This document shows, piece after piece, positions 26,680 through 36,027 of a DNA stretch of 64,000 nucleotides. This stretch comes from VAZQ01 sp963758945 (GTDB taxonomy: Bacteria > Pseudomonadota > Alphaproteobacteria > Rhizobiales > Xanthobacteraceae). A model generated the notes under the pieces. It did not search any database and was not told where the DNA came from. It saw only the letters and a program-made list of their open reading frames with translations. The position numbers and the translations under genes are program-made. The first letter of the stretch is position 1. Each line of letters begins with the position of its first letter. The stretch is taken from the NCBI GenBank assembly GCA_963758945.1, contig CAVWXY010000021.1:211490-275489 (forward strand). Reading direction: 5' to 3'.

Positions 26680-27933
26680 TTAGGCCGTCGCGACGCCGAT
26701 CAGGTCGATCTCGACCAGCGCGTCTTTGACCAGCAGACCCGTCGTCCCGATGGTCGTTCGCGGCGGGGGAATCTTGAAATACTCCTTCCACACCTCGTCG
26801 AAGCCGTTGAAGTTCGCAAGATCGGTGAGGAAGACCTGCGCCTTGGCGACGTTGTCGAGCGAGCTTCCCGCCGCTTCGAACGTGCGCTTGAGATTGTCGA
26901 GCACGAAACGGGTCTGCAGCTTGATGTCCGAGCTGTAGTAGGGAAAGTTCGGATGCCGCCGCGCCTGTTCCGGCACGCCGGACTTGAAATCGCTGGCAAG
27001 CTGGCCGGCGGCGAAGACGAGGCCGCCGACCTTGAACGCCTCGGTGTAGTTGGCGAGCGGTTGCGGCGCGGCCGATTTGACCGCCTGCTTGGCGCTCTTG
27101 CCGGGCACGCCGCCGATCAGGTCGATCTCGACCAGCGTGTCCTTGACGAGGAGGCCGGTCGTGCCGACCGTCGTGCGCGCCGGCGGGACCTTGAAGTACT
27201 CCTTCCATACCTCGTCGAAGCCGTTGAAATTCTCGAGGTCGGTGAGGAAGACCTGCGCCTTGGCGACGTTGTCGAGCGAGCTTCCCGCCGCCTCGAACGT
27301 CTGCTTGAGGTTTTCCAGGATATAGCGGGTCTGCAGCTTGATGTCGGAATTGTAGTAGGGAAAGCCCTCCCCGCGCCTGGCCTCGGCCGGGACGCCGGTC
27401 TTGTAGTCGCTGGCGATCTGCCCCGCGGCATAGACGAAATCGCCGACCTTGAACGCCTCGTTGTAGTGCGCGAGCGGGCGCGGCGCGCTCGACGCGATCG
27501 CCTGCTTCTCCGCGCCCTTGCCCGGGACCAATCCGATCAGGTCGATCTCGATCAAGGTGTCCTTGACGAGGAGGCCGGTCGTGCCCACGGTCGTGCGTGC
27601 GGGCGGGACCTTGAAGTACTCCTTCCACACCTCGTCGAAGGCGCAGAAATCATCGAGATCGGTCAGGAACACCTGCGCCTTGAAGGCATGCTCGAGCGAG
27701 CTGCCTGCGGCCTCGAACGTCCTCTTGAGATTTTCGAGGATGTAGCGGGTCTGCAGCTTGATGTCGGAGCCGTAGAACGGAAAGTTGGGGTGCTTGCGCG
27801 CCTCCGGCGGCACGCCGGTCTTGAAATCGCTCGCGAGCTGGCCCGCCGCGAAGATGAACGGGCCCGCGACCATCGCTTCCGAGTAATTGGCAAGCGGCCG
27901 AGGGGCATTGGATTTGACGACGTCGATTTTCAT
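26680..27933 (-). CDS. Triple-domain RidA (YjgF/YER057c/UK114) protein
   Basis: The 417-residue protein consists of three tandem RidA domains (roughly residues 1-139, 140-279, 280-417). Each has FxxAGQxASDxKTGVP, SDIKLQTR(Y/F), FEAAGSSL, AQVFLTDL, VWKEYFK and PPxRTTxGTTGLLVKD, and the catalytic Arg of the RT-rich motif is present in all three. RidA enzymes normally assemble as homotrimers with active sites between subunits and deaminate reactive enamines/imines. This gene seems to encode the whole trimer as one chain. ATG 27933 begins MKIDVVKSNAPRPLANY; the extended upstream frame is not needed. The three modules are also similar at DNA level, inviting recombination. Confidence 0.88.
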   Translation of the reverse strand: MKIDVVKSNAPRPLANYSEAMVAGPFIFAAGQLASDFKTGVPPEARKHPNFPFYGSDIKLQTRYILENLKRTFEAAGSSLEHAFKAQVFLTDLDDFCAFDEVWKEYFKVPPARTTVGTTGLLVKDTLIEIDLIGLVPGKGAEKQAIASSAPRPLAHYNEAFKVGDFVYAAGQIASDYKTGVPAEARRGEGFPYYNSDIKLQTRYILENLKQTFEAAGSSLDNVAKAQVFLTDLENFNGFDEVWKEYFKVPPARTTVGTTGLLVKDTLVEIDLIGGVPGKSAKQAVKSAAPQPLANYTEAFKVGGLVFAAGQLASDFKSGVPEQARRHPNFPYYSSDIKLQTRFVLDNLKRTFEAAGSSLDNVAKAQVFLTDLANFNGFDEVWKEYFKIPPPRTTIGTTGLLVKDALVEIDLIGVATA

Positions 27934-28702
27934 GGCTCGTTCTCCCTCTCTGCAGGCCGGTGCCGGCGGCGTAGGATCTGCTGTTTCGTCCGCACCCTTG
28001 CGCGCGCAATGCCCATGCGTTCGCCGCATCATTATACGGCTACGAATCGGATGTCGTGCTCGCAGCTGGAAGGCACGCCGCACCGCTGCGGTGCGGGGAC
28101 GCCATCGCCTACAGCTCGTCCGGTGCACAAGATCTGGAACTGCCGAGCCGCGCCGGCCCGCGGGCTGGGATCATCGTTTCGCCGCCAGCGCTGCCGGCAT
28201 AGTCGCCGCCGCTTTGCCGCGCCCTTTTTTCGACTACCCATCAACTACGGTATTGACTACGACTCGCATTTGTAGTAGCTAAGACCATCCCTGCGCGGCG
28301 CCCTGCCGGCGCCCCACCCCCCTCGCTTGGGGGCGGATGGAAAAGAGGAAAAGCCAGAACCCGGGCGCAGCAACGCGCGGCGGGAACGAAGAAGACTGCG
28401 TTGTTTGATATCGTGAATAGGAAAGGACGCGGCGGCCGCTCGTGTGCAGGCCGAGCGCAGGGCGCATCGGCAACCGTGCGCCCGAGCGCAATCGCGTCGG
28501 CGGCAACGCACTCGGATCAGACCGAGGGCGCGCCTCGCTGCGTCTTGGCGGCAACGCGCCGGCACGCGCACGGGTGGGAGCTGGAGGTGCGTGCACTCCA
28601 GCCAGCGCGGCCTGTATTTTCCCTGTTATTTACAGGATCGGGTTGCATCATGCGCCGTGCCGCAAGCGTGGGTTGAGGGCGTACACGCGAGCTCGGATCC
28701 AT
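27934..28702. other. Long intergenic region between RidA-like gene and bioA
   Basis: About 770 bases without a supported gene. It should include the RidA promoter on the minus strand and, at its right end, the bioA terminator. A GC hairpin GGCGCC-CTGCC-GGCGCC (28297-28313) is followed by C and G tracts. The remaining open frames look like GC-rich shadows. Confidence 0.4.
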
Positions 28703-30055
28703 CTAAGGGCGACGAGCGCCCACAACCTTCACCACCGCGCCGGTCAGGCGCGCCAGCTCCTCCTCGCCGATGGTGAAAGCGGGCGTGAGATAGACGATGG
28801 AGCCGAACGGACGCACGAACACCCCCTCCTCGATAAAGCGTGCGCGCAAGGCTTCGAGGTCGTCGACGCGATCGAGCTCGACCACGCCGATTGCGCCCTT
28901 GACGCGCACGTCCTTGACGCCGGGCAAGCCGCGGCAGGACGCAAGCCCGCGCTCGAGCGTGGCCGCGATATCCGCCACCTGCCGCAGCCGCGGCTCGCGC
29001 TCGAACAGGTCGAGCGAGGCATTGGCAGCCGCGCAGGCGAGCGCGTTGGCCATGAAGGTCGGCCCGTGCATCAATGCATGCATCGGGTCGTCGGACCAGA
29101 ATGCCTCGAAGACGCGCCTGCGGGCGATGGTCGCGGCGAGCGGCAGCGTTCCGCCGGTCAGCGCCTTCGACAGCGTGACGATGTCCGGCACCACGCCCGC
29201 CGCCTCACAGGCAAACAACGTTCCGGTGCGGCCGAAGCCGGTGAAAATCTCGTCGAAGATCAGCAGGAGCTGGTAGCGGTCGGCCGCCTCGCGCAACGTC
29301 CGCAGCACCGCCGCGTCGTGGAAGCGCATGCCGCCCGCCCCTTGCACCAACGGCTCGACGACGATGCCGGCAAGCTCATCGGCGTGGCGCTCGAGAACGC
29401 GTGCGAGCGCCGCGGCACTCTCCTCGTCCCGCGGCAGACCGACGACGTGATGCTCGGCCAACAGCCCGCGAAACAGCGCGTGCATGCCGGCCTCGGGATC
29501 GCAGATCGCCATCGCGCCGGTGGTGTCGCCGTGATAGCCGCCGCTGAAGGCGAGGAACTTGGTGCGCGTGCGCACGCCCCTGTTGATCCAGAACTGCACC
29601 GCCATCTTCATGGCGACTTCGACCGCGACCGAACCGGACTCGGAGAAGAAGACGCGATCGAGATCGCCGGGAAGTGCCGACGCCAGCCGGCGGGCAAGGG
29701 TGAGCGCCTGCTCGTGGGCAAGCCCGCCGAACATGACGTGCGGCATCAGCGCGAGCTGGCGCTCGACCGCGGCACGGATGTGCGGATGGTTATAGCCGTG
29801 GCAGGCGGTCCACCACGACGCGATCCCGTCGACGAGCTCGCGCCCGTCGGCCAGCACGATGCGGGAGCCTTGCGTGCGCACGACCGGCAGCGGCGGCAGC
29901 ATCCGCTTCATCTGCGCATAAGGCAGCCAGACATGGGGGAGACCCGCCTCGTACCAAGCGGGCCGCGAAGCTCCCTCGTCTACCGTCTTGCCTCCCGACT
30001 TGCCTCCCGTCTTGCCCGACATTCCGCGCTTCCATTCGACCTTCATTGCCGCCAT
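28703..30055 (-). CDS. bioA: Adenosylmethionine-8-amino-7-oxononanoate aminotransferase BioA
   Basis: BioA converts KAPA to DAPA in biotin synthesis, using S-adenosylmethionine as amino donor and PLP. Class-III aminotransferase features are SSWWT-type SWWTACHGYNHP, the PLP-binding DEIFTGFGRTG and the Lys in TLSKALTGGTLPLA. I use ATG 30055 (MAAMKVEW); MSGKTGG at 30022 and 30046 are alternatives. It is divergent from bioF with only about 40 bases between starts, so control is probably shared. Length (about 450) is slightly long because of a Gly/Lys-rich N-terminus. Confidence 0.9.
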   Translation of the reverse strand: MAAMKVEWKRGMSGKTGGKSGGKTVDEGASRPAWYEAGLPHVWLPYAQMKRMLPPLPVVRTQGSRIVLADGRELVDGIASWWTACHGYNHPHIRAAVERQLALMPHVMFGGLAHEQALTLARRLASALPGDLDRVFFSESGSVAVEVAMKMAVQFWINRGVRTRTKFLAFSGGYHGDTTGAMAICDPEAGMHALFRGLLAEHHVVGLPRDEESAAALARVLERHADELAGIVVEPLVQGAGGMRFHDAAVLRTLREAADRYQLLLIFDEIFTGFGRTGTLFACEAAGVVPDIVTLSKALTGGTLPLAATIARRRVFEAFWSDDPMHALMHGPTFMANALACAAANASLDLFEREPRLRQVADIAATLERGLASCRGLPGVKDVRVKGAIGVVELDRVDDLEALRARFIEEGVFVRPFGSIVYLTPAFTIGEEELARLTGAVVKVVGARRP

Positions 30056-30093
30056 GCTGTCGCGTGAGGAACCGACGCAGGGTCGATGCGAGG
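30056..30093. promoter_or_regulatory. Short divergent gap between bioA and bioF
   Basis: Only 38 bases separate the assigned starts, so each promoter must overlap the other gene's start or the divergent starts lie further inside. No clear BioR or BirA box can be read. Confidence 0.3.
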
Positions 30094-31269
30094 ATGCGTT
30101 CACTCGATGAATTCGCGACCGCCAAGCTCGCCGAGCTCGAACGCAACAGTCTACGCCGTGCGCTCGTCGACACCACCCGAGTGACGGGAACTCGGCTGCT
30201 GCGCAACGGGCGCCCGCTGCTGTCCTTCTCCTGCAACGACTATCTCAACCTGACCCATCACCCCGCCGTCAAGGACGCGGCGATCGAGGCGCTGCGTATC
30301 CACGGCCTGGGCGCCGGCGCCTCCCGCTTCGTGACCGGCAATCATCCACTGTTCGCGGAGCTCGAGGCGAGGCTCGCGCGCCTGAAAGCCACGCAGGCGG
30401 CGTGCGTCTTCGGCTCGGGTTATCTCGCCAATCTCGGCATCATCCCCGCACTCGCCGGCCACGGCGACCTCGTGCTGATCGACGAGCTCGCGCATGCCTG
30501 CCTGTGGGCGGGCGCGCGGCTCTCCCGCGCCGCCGTCGTGCCGTTTCGCCACGCGGACACCGAGCATGTGGGGGCGCTGCTCGCGGAGCTGCGCCCGCGT
30601 CATCGGCATGCCCTGATCGCGACCGACGGCGTCTTTTCCATGGACGGCGATATCGCGCCCCTGCCCGGCCTCGCGGCGCTGGCGCAGCGCCACGACGCCT
30701 GGCTGATCTCGGACGACGCCCATGGCCTCGGCGTCGTCGGCAACGCGCGGGGCTCGAGCTTCGCGCACGGCGCCAAGGTCGACGTGCCGCTCCAGATGGG
30801 CACGCTGTCGAAAGCGCTCGGCGCCTACGGCGGGTATCTCTGCGCCTCCGCCGCGGTCATCGACCTCATTCGCAACCGTGCGCGCACCCTGATCTACTCG
30901 ACCGGCCTGCCGGCGGCCGTGGTCGCCGGCGCGATTGCCGCCCTGGACGTGATCGAGCGCGAGCCCGGCTATGCCGCGCTGCCGCTTGCCAAGGCGAAAG
31001 CGTTTGCCCGCCGCGTCGGGTTGCCGGAGCCGGCGAGTCCGATCGTGCCGGTGCTGCTCGGCGGCGCCGAAGCGGCGCTCGCCGCCTCGGCTCTGCTCGA
31101 GGATCACGGCTTCCTCGTCGTCGCCATTCGGCCCCCGACCGTGCCGGCCGGAACGGCGCGGCTGCGCCTGACCTTCACCGCGCAACATCCCGACGCCGAG
31201 ACCGAGCGGCTGGCCGATCTCATCCGCACCCGCATTCTCGCGCGGGCCGCGGCCAGCGCAGCGCAATGA
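30094..31269 (+). CDS. bioF: 8-amino-7-oxononanoate synthase BioF
   Basis: BioF condenses pimeloyl-ACP/CoA with L-alanine using PLP to form KAPA. The 391-residue protein has SFSCNDYLNLTHHP, GLGAGASRFVTGNH, the DDAHGLGVVG block, and the PLP lysine in MGTLSKALGAYGGYL. The start at ATG 30094 (MRSLDEFATAKL) matches family length. Its stop overlaps bioD (ATGA), forming a two-gene operon divergent from bioA. Confidence 0.93.
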   Translation: MRSLDEFATAKLAELERNSLRRALVDTTRVTGTRLLRNGRPLLSFSCNDYLNLTHHPAVKDAAIEALRIHGLGAGASRFVTGNHPLFAELEARLARLKATQAACVFGSGYLANLGIIPALAGHGDLVLIDELAHACLWAGARLSRAAVVPFRHADTEHVGALLAELRPRHRHALIATDGVFSMDGDIAPLPGLAALAQRHDAWLISDDAHGLGVVGNARGSSFAHGAKVDVPLQMGTLSKALGAYGGYLCASAAVIDLIRNRARTLIYSTGLPAAVVAGAIAALDVIEREPGYAALPLAKAKAFARRVGLPEPASPIVPVLLGGAEAALAASALLEDHGFLVVAIRPPTVPAGTARLRLTFTAQHPDAETERLADLIRTRILARAAASAAQ

Positions 31270-31943
31270 CCGCGTTTTTCGTCACCGCGACCGGGACCGA
31301 TGTCGGCAAGACCTTCGTCACCGCGGGATTGATCCGCCACGTGCGCGCCGCCGGCCGGGCCGTCGCCGCGATCAAGCCGGTGGTCAGCGGCTTCCCGGCC
31401 GAGCGCTGGCAGGACAGCGATCCCGCGGTTCTGCTCGCGGCACTTGATCGCCCCGCGGCCTTGGAGGAGATCGAGGCAATCTCGCCCTGGCGGTTCAGCG
31501 CGCCGCTCTCGCCCCACATGGCGGCGCGATGCGAACACCGCGCAATCGCGTTCCCGGAGGTCGTGGAGTTCTGTCGCCGTGCCATGTCCGCCCGCCGCGG
31601 CGTGCTGCTGATCGAGGGCATCGGCGGCATCATGGTGCCGCTCGACGACCGCCACACCGTGCTCGACTGGATGTCGGTGCTGCGCATCCCGATCATCCTG
31701 GTGGCAGGGAGCTATGTCGGGACCATGAGCCACACCTTGACCGCGCTCGAAGTGCTGGCGCGGCGCAATCTCGATGTCGCGGCGGTGGTAATCAGCGAAA
31801 GCGAAAGCAGCGCGGCGTCGCTCGCGGATACCGTCGCGACCGTTCAGCTGTTCGCGGACTCCATCGACGTCATCGGCATCCCGCGTCTGACCGGCGGCGC
31901 GGGCGACCACCCGGCCTTCGCGCGCATCGCCGGGTTGCTGTAG
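31266..31943 (+). CDS. bioD: Dethiobiotin synthetase BioD
   Basis: BioD closes the ureido ring of DAPA using CO2 and ATP. The 225-residue protein has the P-loop ATGTDVGKTFVTAGL, the substrate-contact IKPVVSG, and the IEGIGGIMVPLDD region. The start ATG overlaps the bioF stop; the longer upstream frame is a shadow. BioB and bioC/H are not in this window. Confidence 0.93.
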   Translation: MTAFFVTATGTDVGKTFVTAGLIRHVRAAGRAVAAIKPVVSGFPAERWQDSDPAVLLAALDRPAALEEIEAISPWRFSAPLSPHMAARCEHRAIAFPEVVEFCRRAMSARRGVLLIEGIGGIMVPLDDRHTVLDWMSVLRIPIILVAGSYVGTMSHTLTALEVLARRNLDVAAVVISESESSAASLADTVATVQLFADSIDVIGIPRLTGGAGDHPAFARIAGLL

Positions 31944-31983
31944 TGCGGGTGCCGAAGGTCGAAGTGGGGATCGCTTGATCTGA

Positions 31984-32961
31984 TCACGGCACCAGGATGC
32001 TCGAGCCCGTGGTGTTGCGGCCTTCGAGGTCGCGATGCGACTTCTGCGCGTCCTTGAGCGCGTATTTCTGGTTGACCGGGATCTTGACCGCGCCGCTCGC
32101 CACCACGTCGAACAGATCGTTCGCGGTCTTGAGCAGGTCCTCGCGCTTGGCGACGTAGGTGTTGAGCGTCGGCCGGGTGGCGAACAGCGAGCCTTTGGTC
32201 TGCAGAATGTTGATGTTGAAGGCCTCGATCGGGCCGGAAGCGGAGCCGAAGCTCACGAACATGCCGAGCGGCTTGATGCAGTCGAGCGAGGCCGGGAAGG
32301 TCGCCTTGCCGACGCCGTCGTAGACCACCTCGCACAGCTTGCCGCCGGTGATCTCCTTGACCTTGGCGACGAAATCATCGTCGCGGTAGAGGATGACATG
32401 GTGGGCGCCGTTCTTCTTGGCGAGCTCGGCCTTGTCCTTCGAGCCGACGGTGCCGATGACATTGGCGCCGAGATGGTTGGCCCACTGGCAGGCTATGAGC
32501 CCGACCCCGCCGGCGGCGGCATGGATCAGCACGTTGTCGCCCTTCTGCACCTTGTAGGTCCGCCGCAGCAGATATTGCACCGTCATGCCCTTGAGCATCA
32601 TGGCGGCGGCCTGCTCGTAGCTGATCTTGTCCGGCAGCTTCACCGCGCGGTCGGCCGGCAGCAGGCGCTCGGCCGCATAGGCCCCGAGCGCCGACGTGTA
32701 GCCGACGCGATCGCCGACCTTGAGGTCGGTCACGCCCGGCCCGACGGCGACGACCTCGCCCGCCCCCTCGTTGCCGGCCACGAACGGCAGTCCCACCGGC
32801 GAGGGATACATGCCCATGCGGAAATAGGTGTCGATGAAGTTGACGCCGCAGGCGTGGTTCCGGATCTTGATCTGGCCCTGATCCGGCGCCGGCACCGCGA
32901 CGTCCTCGTAGGTCAGCACTTCCGGACCGCCCGTCTTGTGGACCCGCACCGCTGCGACCAT
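31984..32961 (-). CDS. NADPH:quinone oxidoreductase (MDR family, Qor-like)
   Basis: This 325-residue medium-chain dehydrogenase/reductase has the N-terminal GroES-like domain (RNHACGVNFIDTYFRMG, GNEGAGEVVAVGPGV) and the Rossmann motif HAAAGGVGLIACQWA. It lacks the zinc-binding Cys residues of alcohol dehydrogenases and has the quinone reductase FIDTYxRxG signature. It probably reduces quinones or alpha,beta-unsaturated carbonyls with NADPH in the cytoplasm. It is convergent with bioD. The ATG at 32961 is chosen because MVAAVRVHKTGGPEVL fits the family start. Confidence 0.87.
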   Translation of the reverse strand: MVAAVRVHKTGGPEVLTYEDVAVPAPDQGQIKIRNHACGVNFIDTYFRMGMYPSPVGLPFVAGNEGAGEVVAVGPGVTDLKVGDRVGYTSALGAYAAERLLPADRAVKLPDKISYEQAAAMMLKGMTVQYLLRRTYKVQKGDNVLIHAAAGGVGLIACQWANHLGANVIGTVGSKDKAELAKKNGAHHVILYRDDDFVAKVKEITGGKLCEVVYDGVGKATFPASLDCIKPLGMFVSFGSASGPIEAFNINILQTKGSLFATRPTLNTYVAKREDLLKTANDLFDVVASGAVKIPVNQKYALKDAQKSHRDLEGRNTTGSSILVP

Positions 32962-33042
32962 GGCTCTCACTCCCTGTCTCGACTTCAAAGGCCGGACTGC
33001 CGGCGGCGGCAATGTCTCCCAGCGGAGGCCGCCGATCAAGCC

Positions 33043-33780
33043 TCAGCCGCCCGGCTTGCGCCGTCGCCGGTTGCGCCTTGCCATGACGTTGAAGAACTCG
33101 ACCGCCCCGGCAAAGGCCATGGCGAAATAGATGTAGCCGCGCGGGATGTGGAAATCGAAGCCGTCGGCCATGAGCGCGACCCCGATGAGCACCAGAAAGG
33201 CCAGCGCCAGCATCTTGGTGGTGGGGTGCTCGGCGATGAACGCGCCGACCGGTCCCGCCGCCACGTACATCACGATCATGGCGATGACCACGGCGGCGAT
33301 CATCACCTCCAGGTCCTCCGCCATGCCGATCGCCGTGATGATCGAATTGAGCGAGAAGACGAGGTCGATCGCGACGAGCTGGGCGATGATCCAGGCGAAC
33401 GCCTGGGTGGTGGAAGCGGGCTCCGTACCTTCCTCGCGCGCCTCGACCTCGGCGTGGATCTCGTGCGTGGCCTTGGCGATGAGGAACAGGCCGCCGCCGA
33501 TCAGGATGATGTCCCGCCAGGAGATCGCCATGCCAAAGATGGTGATCAGCGGTGCCGTCAGGCCTATCAGCCAGGTGAGCCCCACGAGCATGACCACGCG
33601 GAAGACGAAGGCGAGTGCGAGGCCGATCTGCCGGGCGCGGCGCGCCCTTTGCTCGTCCAGCCGGGAGGTCAGCACCGAGATGAAGACGAGATTGTCGATG
33701 CCGAGCACGATCTCGAGCACGCTGAGCGTGATCAGCGCGGCCCAGGCATTCGGATCGGCGAGGAGCGCGAGCGTGTTCAT
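33043..33780 (-). CDS. TerC family integral membrane protein
   Basis: This 245-residue protein has about seven hydrophobic helices and the family motifs EIVLGIDNLVFISVL near the N-terminus and DLVFSLNSIITAIGM in the middle. The conserved Asp residues within helices are thought to bind metal. TerC relatives act in tellurite resistance or in Mn export and metal loading of secreted proteins; which applies here is unknown. It starts directly after the pcs stop, suggesting one transcript from the pcs promoter. Confidence 0.85.
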   Translation of the reverse strand: MNTLALLADPNAWAALITLSVLEIVLGIDNLVFISVLTSRLDEQRARRARQIGLALAFVFRVVMLVGLTWLIGLTAPLITIFGMAISWRDIILIGGGLFLIAKATHEIHAEVEAREEGTEPASTTQAFAWIIAQLVAIDLVFSLNSIITAIGMAEDLEVMIAAVVIAMIVMYVAAGPVGAFIAEHPTTKMLALAFLVLIGVALMADGFDFHIPRGYIYFAMAFAGAVEFFNVMARRNRRRRKPGG

Positions 33781-34464
33781 TCAGCGCTTCTCGGTGAGCC
33801 CGACGCCGAGGAAGTAGAGCCCGACCACCACCAGGCCTGCCGCCACCCACGGCCCCGGATCGAGATCGTGCAGGACGGCGATCAGTGCGAGCACGGACCA
33901 CAGCGCCAATGCGGCGACGTTCACAGCCCGCAGCCGCGCAACCCGCATGGGGTGGAGGAACTTGAACGGTGTGAAGGTCAGCACCGCGAGCGCCGCGACA
34001 ATGACCGTCGTCAGCCACGGCGCGGGCCTGAGCAAGAACAGATAGAATGCGGCCGCGTTCCAAAGCGCCGGAAAGCCGCGAAAGTAGTTGTCGGCGGTCT
34101 TCATGTCGCGGTCGGCGAAATAGAGCGCGCCGGTGACGACGATGATGACGGCGGCGGGAAGCGCGAACGCCGCCGGCAGCAGGCCGCCGGCGGAGATCGC
34201 GTAGGCCGGGACGAAGACGTAGGTGGTGAAATCCACCACCAGGTCGAGTACGTCACCCGACCAGCGCGGCAGAACGTCGGAAACTTTGAGCCAGCGCGCG
34301 ATCGTGCCGTCCACGCCGTCGATAATGAGCGCGATCCCGAGACAAAGGAACATCGCCGCCCATTGCGCGCGCGTCGCATAGACGAGCGCGGCGAGCGCCA
34401 GCGCCGCCCCCGCCGCGGTGAAGACGTGGACCGTGAAGGCGCGCGTTTGCGTGAGCGGCGGCAA
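33781..34464 (-). CDS. pcs: Phosphatidylcholine synthase
   Basis: Pcs makes phosphatidylcholine directly from CDP-diacylglycerol and choline in the inner membrane, a pathway typical of Rhizobiales and relatives. The CDP-alcohol phosphatidyltransferase motif DGx2DGx2ARx8Gx3Dx3D is visible as DGVDGTIARWLK...SGDVLDLVVD. The protein has six to eight helices. The frame lacks an ATG; TTG 34464 is preferred because AAGGGAG lies 9 bases upstream and a TATAAT box lies just beyond. That gives 227 residues, slightly shorter than usual. TerC follows with no gap. Confidence 0.87.
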   Translation of the reverse strand: MPPLTQTRAFTVHVFTAAGAALALAALVYATRAQWAAMFLCLGIALIIDGVDGTIARWLKVSDVLPRWSGDVLDLVVDFTTYVFVPAYAISAGGLLPAAFALPAAVIIVVTGALYFADRDMKTADNYFRGFPALWNAAAFYLFLLRPAPWLTTVIVAALAVLTFTPFKFLHPMRVARLRAVNVAALALWSVLALIAVLHDLDPGPWVAAGLVVVGLYFLGVGLTEKR

Positions 34465-34492
34465 GGATACGGACTCCCTTCTCCCGTTAGCT

Positions 34493-34521
34493 ATTATACA
34501 TGTGAGGTGCCTCAGGTTGCC
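34493..34521 (-). promoter_or_regulatory. Candidate pcs promoter
   Basis: The minus strand has a perfect TATAAT at 34493-34498, with a poor -35 (GGCAAC) 17 bases upstream. It lies about 30 bases before the pcs TTG start with the AAGGGAG site between. It therefore supports that start. Confidence 0.4.
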
Positions 34522-34651
34522 GTGCCGGCACAAGCCGGAATTGGAAGGTGCGACATTTGCGTGACTGCGCTTGACATGCAGATGACCCGGGCCATGTGCT
34601 CGCGCCGGCAATGAGGCTCGAAGAGGGCTGAACCATGAGGATGACCGCAGG

Positions 34652-35848
34652 ATGAACGACCTAACGGCCGAAGTCGTGGTCGTCGGCGGCGGTCCCGCGG
34701 GCCTGACCGCAGCGATCGCGCTCGCCTCGGCCGGGGTTGAAACCGTGCTGGTCACCAGGGCGCTCGCCGATCCGGATCACCGCACCACCGCGCTACTGGG
34801 CGGCTCGGTCACGGCGCTCGACACGCTCGGCGTCTGGCCGGGTTGCCGAGAGCACGCCGCGCCGATGCGGGTGTTGCGGATCATCGACGACACGGCACGG
34901 CTGTGGCGTGCGCCCGAGGTCTCGTTTGCCGCTCGCGAGATCGGACTCGACGCCTTCGGCTACAATATCGAGAACCGGTTTCTCTTTGCCGCGCTCGTGG
35001 CGCGCGCGGACGAGGTTCCCTCGCTCACCCGCCTGGAGGCGGCTGCCGACGCGGTCGAGATCGCGAACGGCGGCGTAACCGTGCGGTGCAACGGCGCCGC
35101 GGTATCGGCACGGCTGGCGATCGGCGCCGAGGGTCGACGCTCGTTGTGCCGGGCTGCCGCCGGCATCGACAGCAACGGCCGCGGTTATCGCCAGACGGCG
35201 CTCACCTTCAACCTCGGTCACAGCCGGGAGCACCACGACACGTCCACCGAGTTCCACAGCGAGAGCGGTCCCTTCACGCTGGTACCGCTGCCCGGACGGC
35301 GATCGAGCCTCGTCTTCGTCGTCGATTCCGCCGAGGCCCCTCGCCTCTCGGCGCTCTGCGACGCGGCCATGGCGGTGGAGATCGAGCGACGCTCGCATTC
35401 GATCCTGGGCAAGCTCACCGTCGAGCCCGGCCGCGGCGTCTTCCCGCTGGCGATCGAGACCGCGAGCAGTTTTGGCGCTCGCCGGGTGGCGCTGGTGGGA
35501 GAAGCAGCGCACGTCGTTGCGCCGATCGGCGCACAAGGTCTCAATCTCGGGCTGCGCGATGCCGCCACCATCGGCGAGCTCGCGGTTGCCGCCCATCGTG
35601 ACGGGCGCGACGTCGGCGAGGTGGCCGAACGCTACGACCGCATGCGCCGCGCCGACGTGACCAGCCGGGCGCTCGCCGTCGATCTTCTCAACCGTAGCCT
35701 GCTCTCGGATGTCCTGCCTGTGCAGGGGGCGCGCGGGCTCGGGCTGTTCCTGATGGAGCGCATCGGTCCGCTGCGGCGGGCGCTGATGCGCGAGGGCGTC
35801 GCGCCGATCGCGTCGCAGCCGCGCCTCATGCGCGGCGAGACGCTCTAG
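34652..35848 (+). CDS. UbiH/UbiF/Coq6-family FAD monooxygenase
   Basis: This 398-residue flavoprotein starts MNDLTAEVVVVGGGPAGLTAAIALA (dinucleotide-binding fold) and has the second FAD motif as GEAAHVVAPIGAQGLNLGLRDA, typical of ubiquinone hydroxylases (GDAAH in most, here GEAAH). It probably hydroxylates a ring position in ubiquinone synthesis, although related aromatic hydroxylases look alike. Single gene; a possible TTGACA -35 is at 34571. Confidence 0.85.
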   Translation: MNDLTAEVVVVGGGPAGLTAAIALASAGVETVLVTRALADPDHRTTALLGGSVTALDTLGVWPGCREHAAPMRVLRIIDDTARLWRAPEVSFAAREIGLDAFGYNIENRFLFAALVARADEVPSLTRLEAAADAVEIANGGVTVRCNGAAVSARLAIGAEGRRSLCRAAAGIDSNGRGYRQTALTFNLGHSREHHDTSTEFHSESGPFTLVPLPGRRSSLVFVVDSAEAPRLSALCDAAMAVEIERRSHSILGKLTVEPGRGVFPLAIETASSFGARRVALVGEAAHVVAPIGAQGLNLGLRDAATIGELAVAAHRDGRDVGEVAERYDRMRRADVTSRALAVDLLNRSLLSDVLPVQGARGLGLFLMERIGPLRRALMREGVAPIASQPRLMRGETL

Positions 35849-36027
35849 CATGCCGTCGCAGCTGCGACGCACGGGCTCGGTCGCCGGTGCTGCCCGCTGC
35901 TTGCTCTCGCGCTAATCAATCTTGCCCGCCTCTGCTCGCAAAAGCGGCTTGGCCAAACCCCGGAATTGCCCCTACCGTAGCGGGAAACGGCGGCCACGCT
36001 TGGGAACGGCATTTTGGGGGGACGACG

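Noticed and set aside
32035..34614. 859-residue plus-strand ORF across qor, terC and pcs
   Set aside because: It is antisense to three genes with clear conserved motifs and its sequence is charge-rich repetitive shadow.
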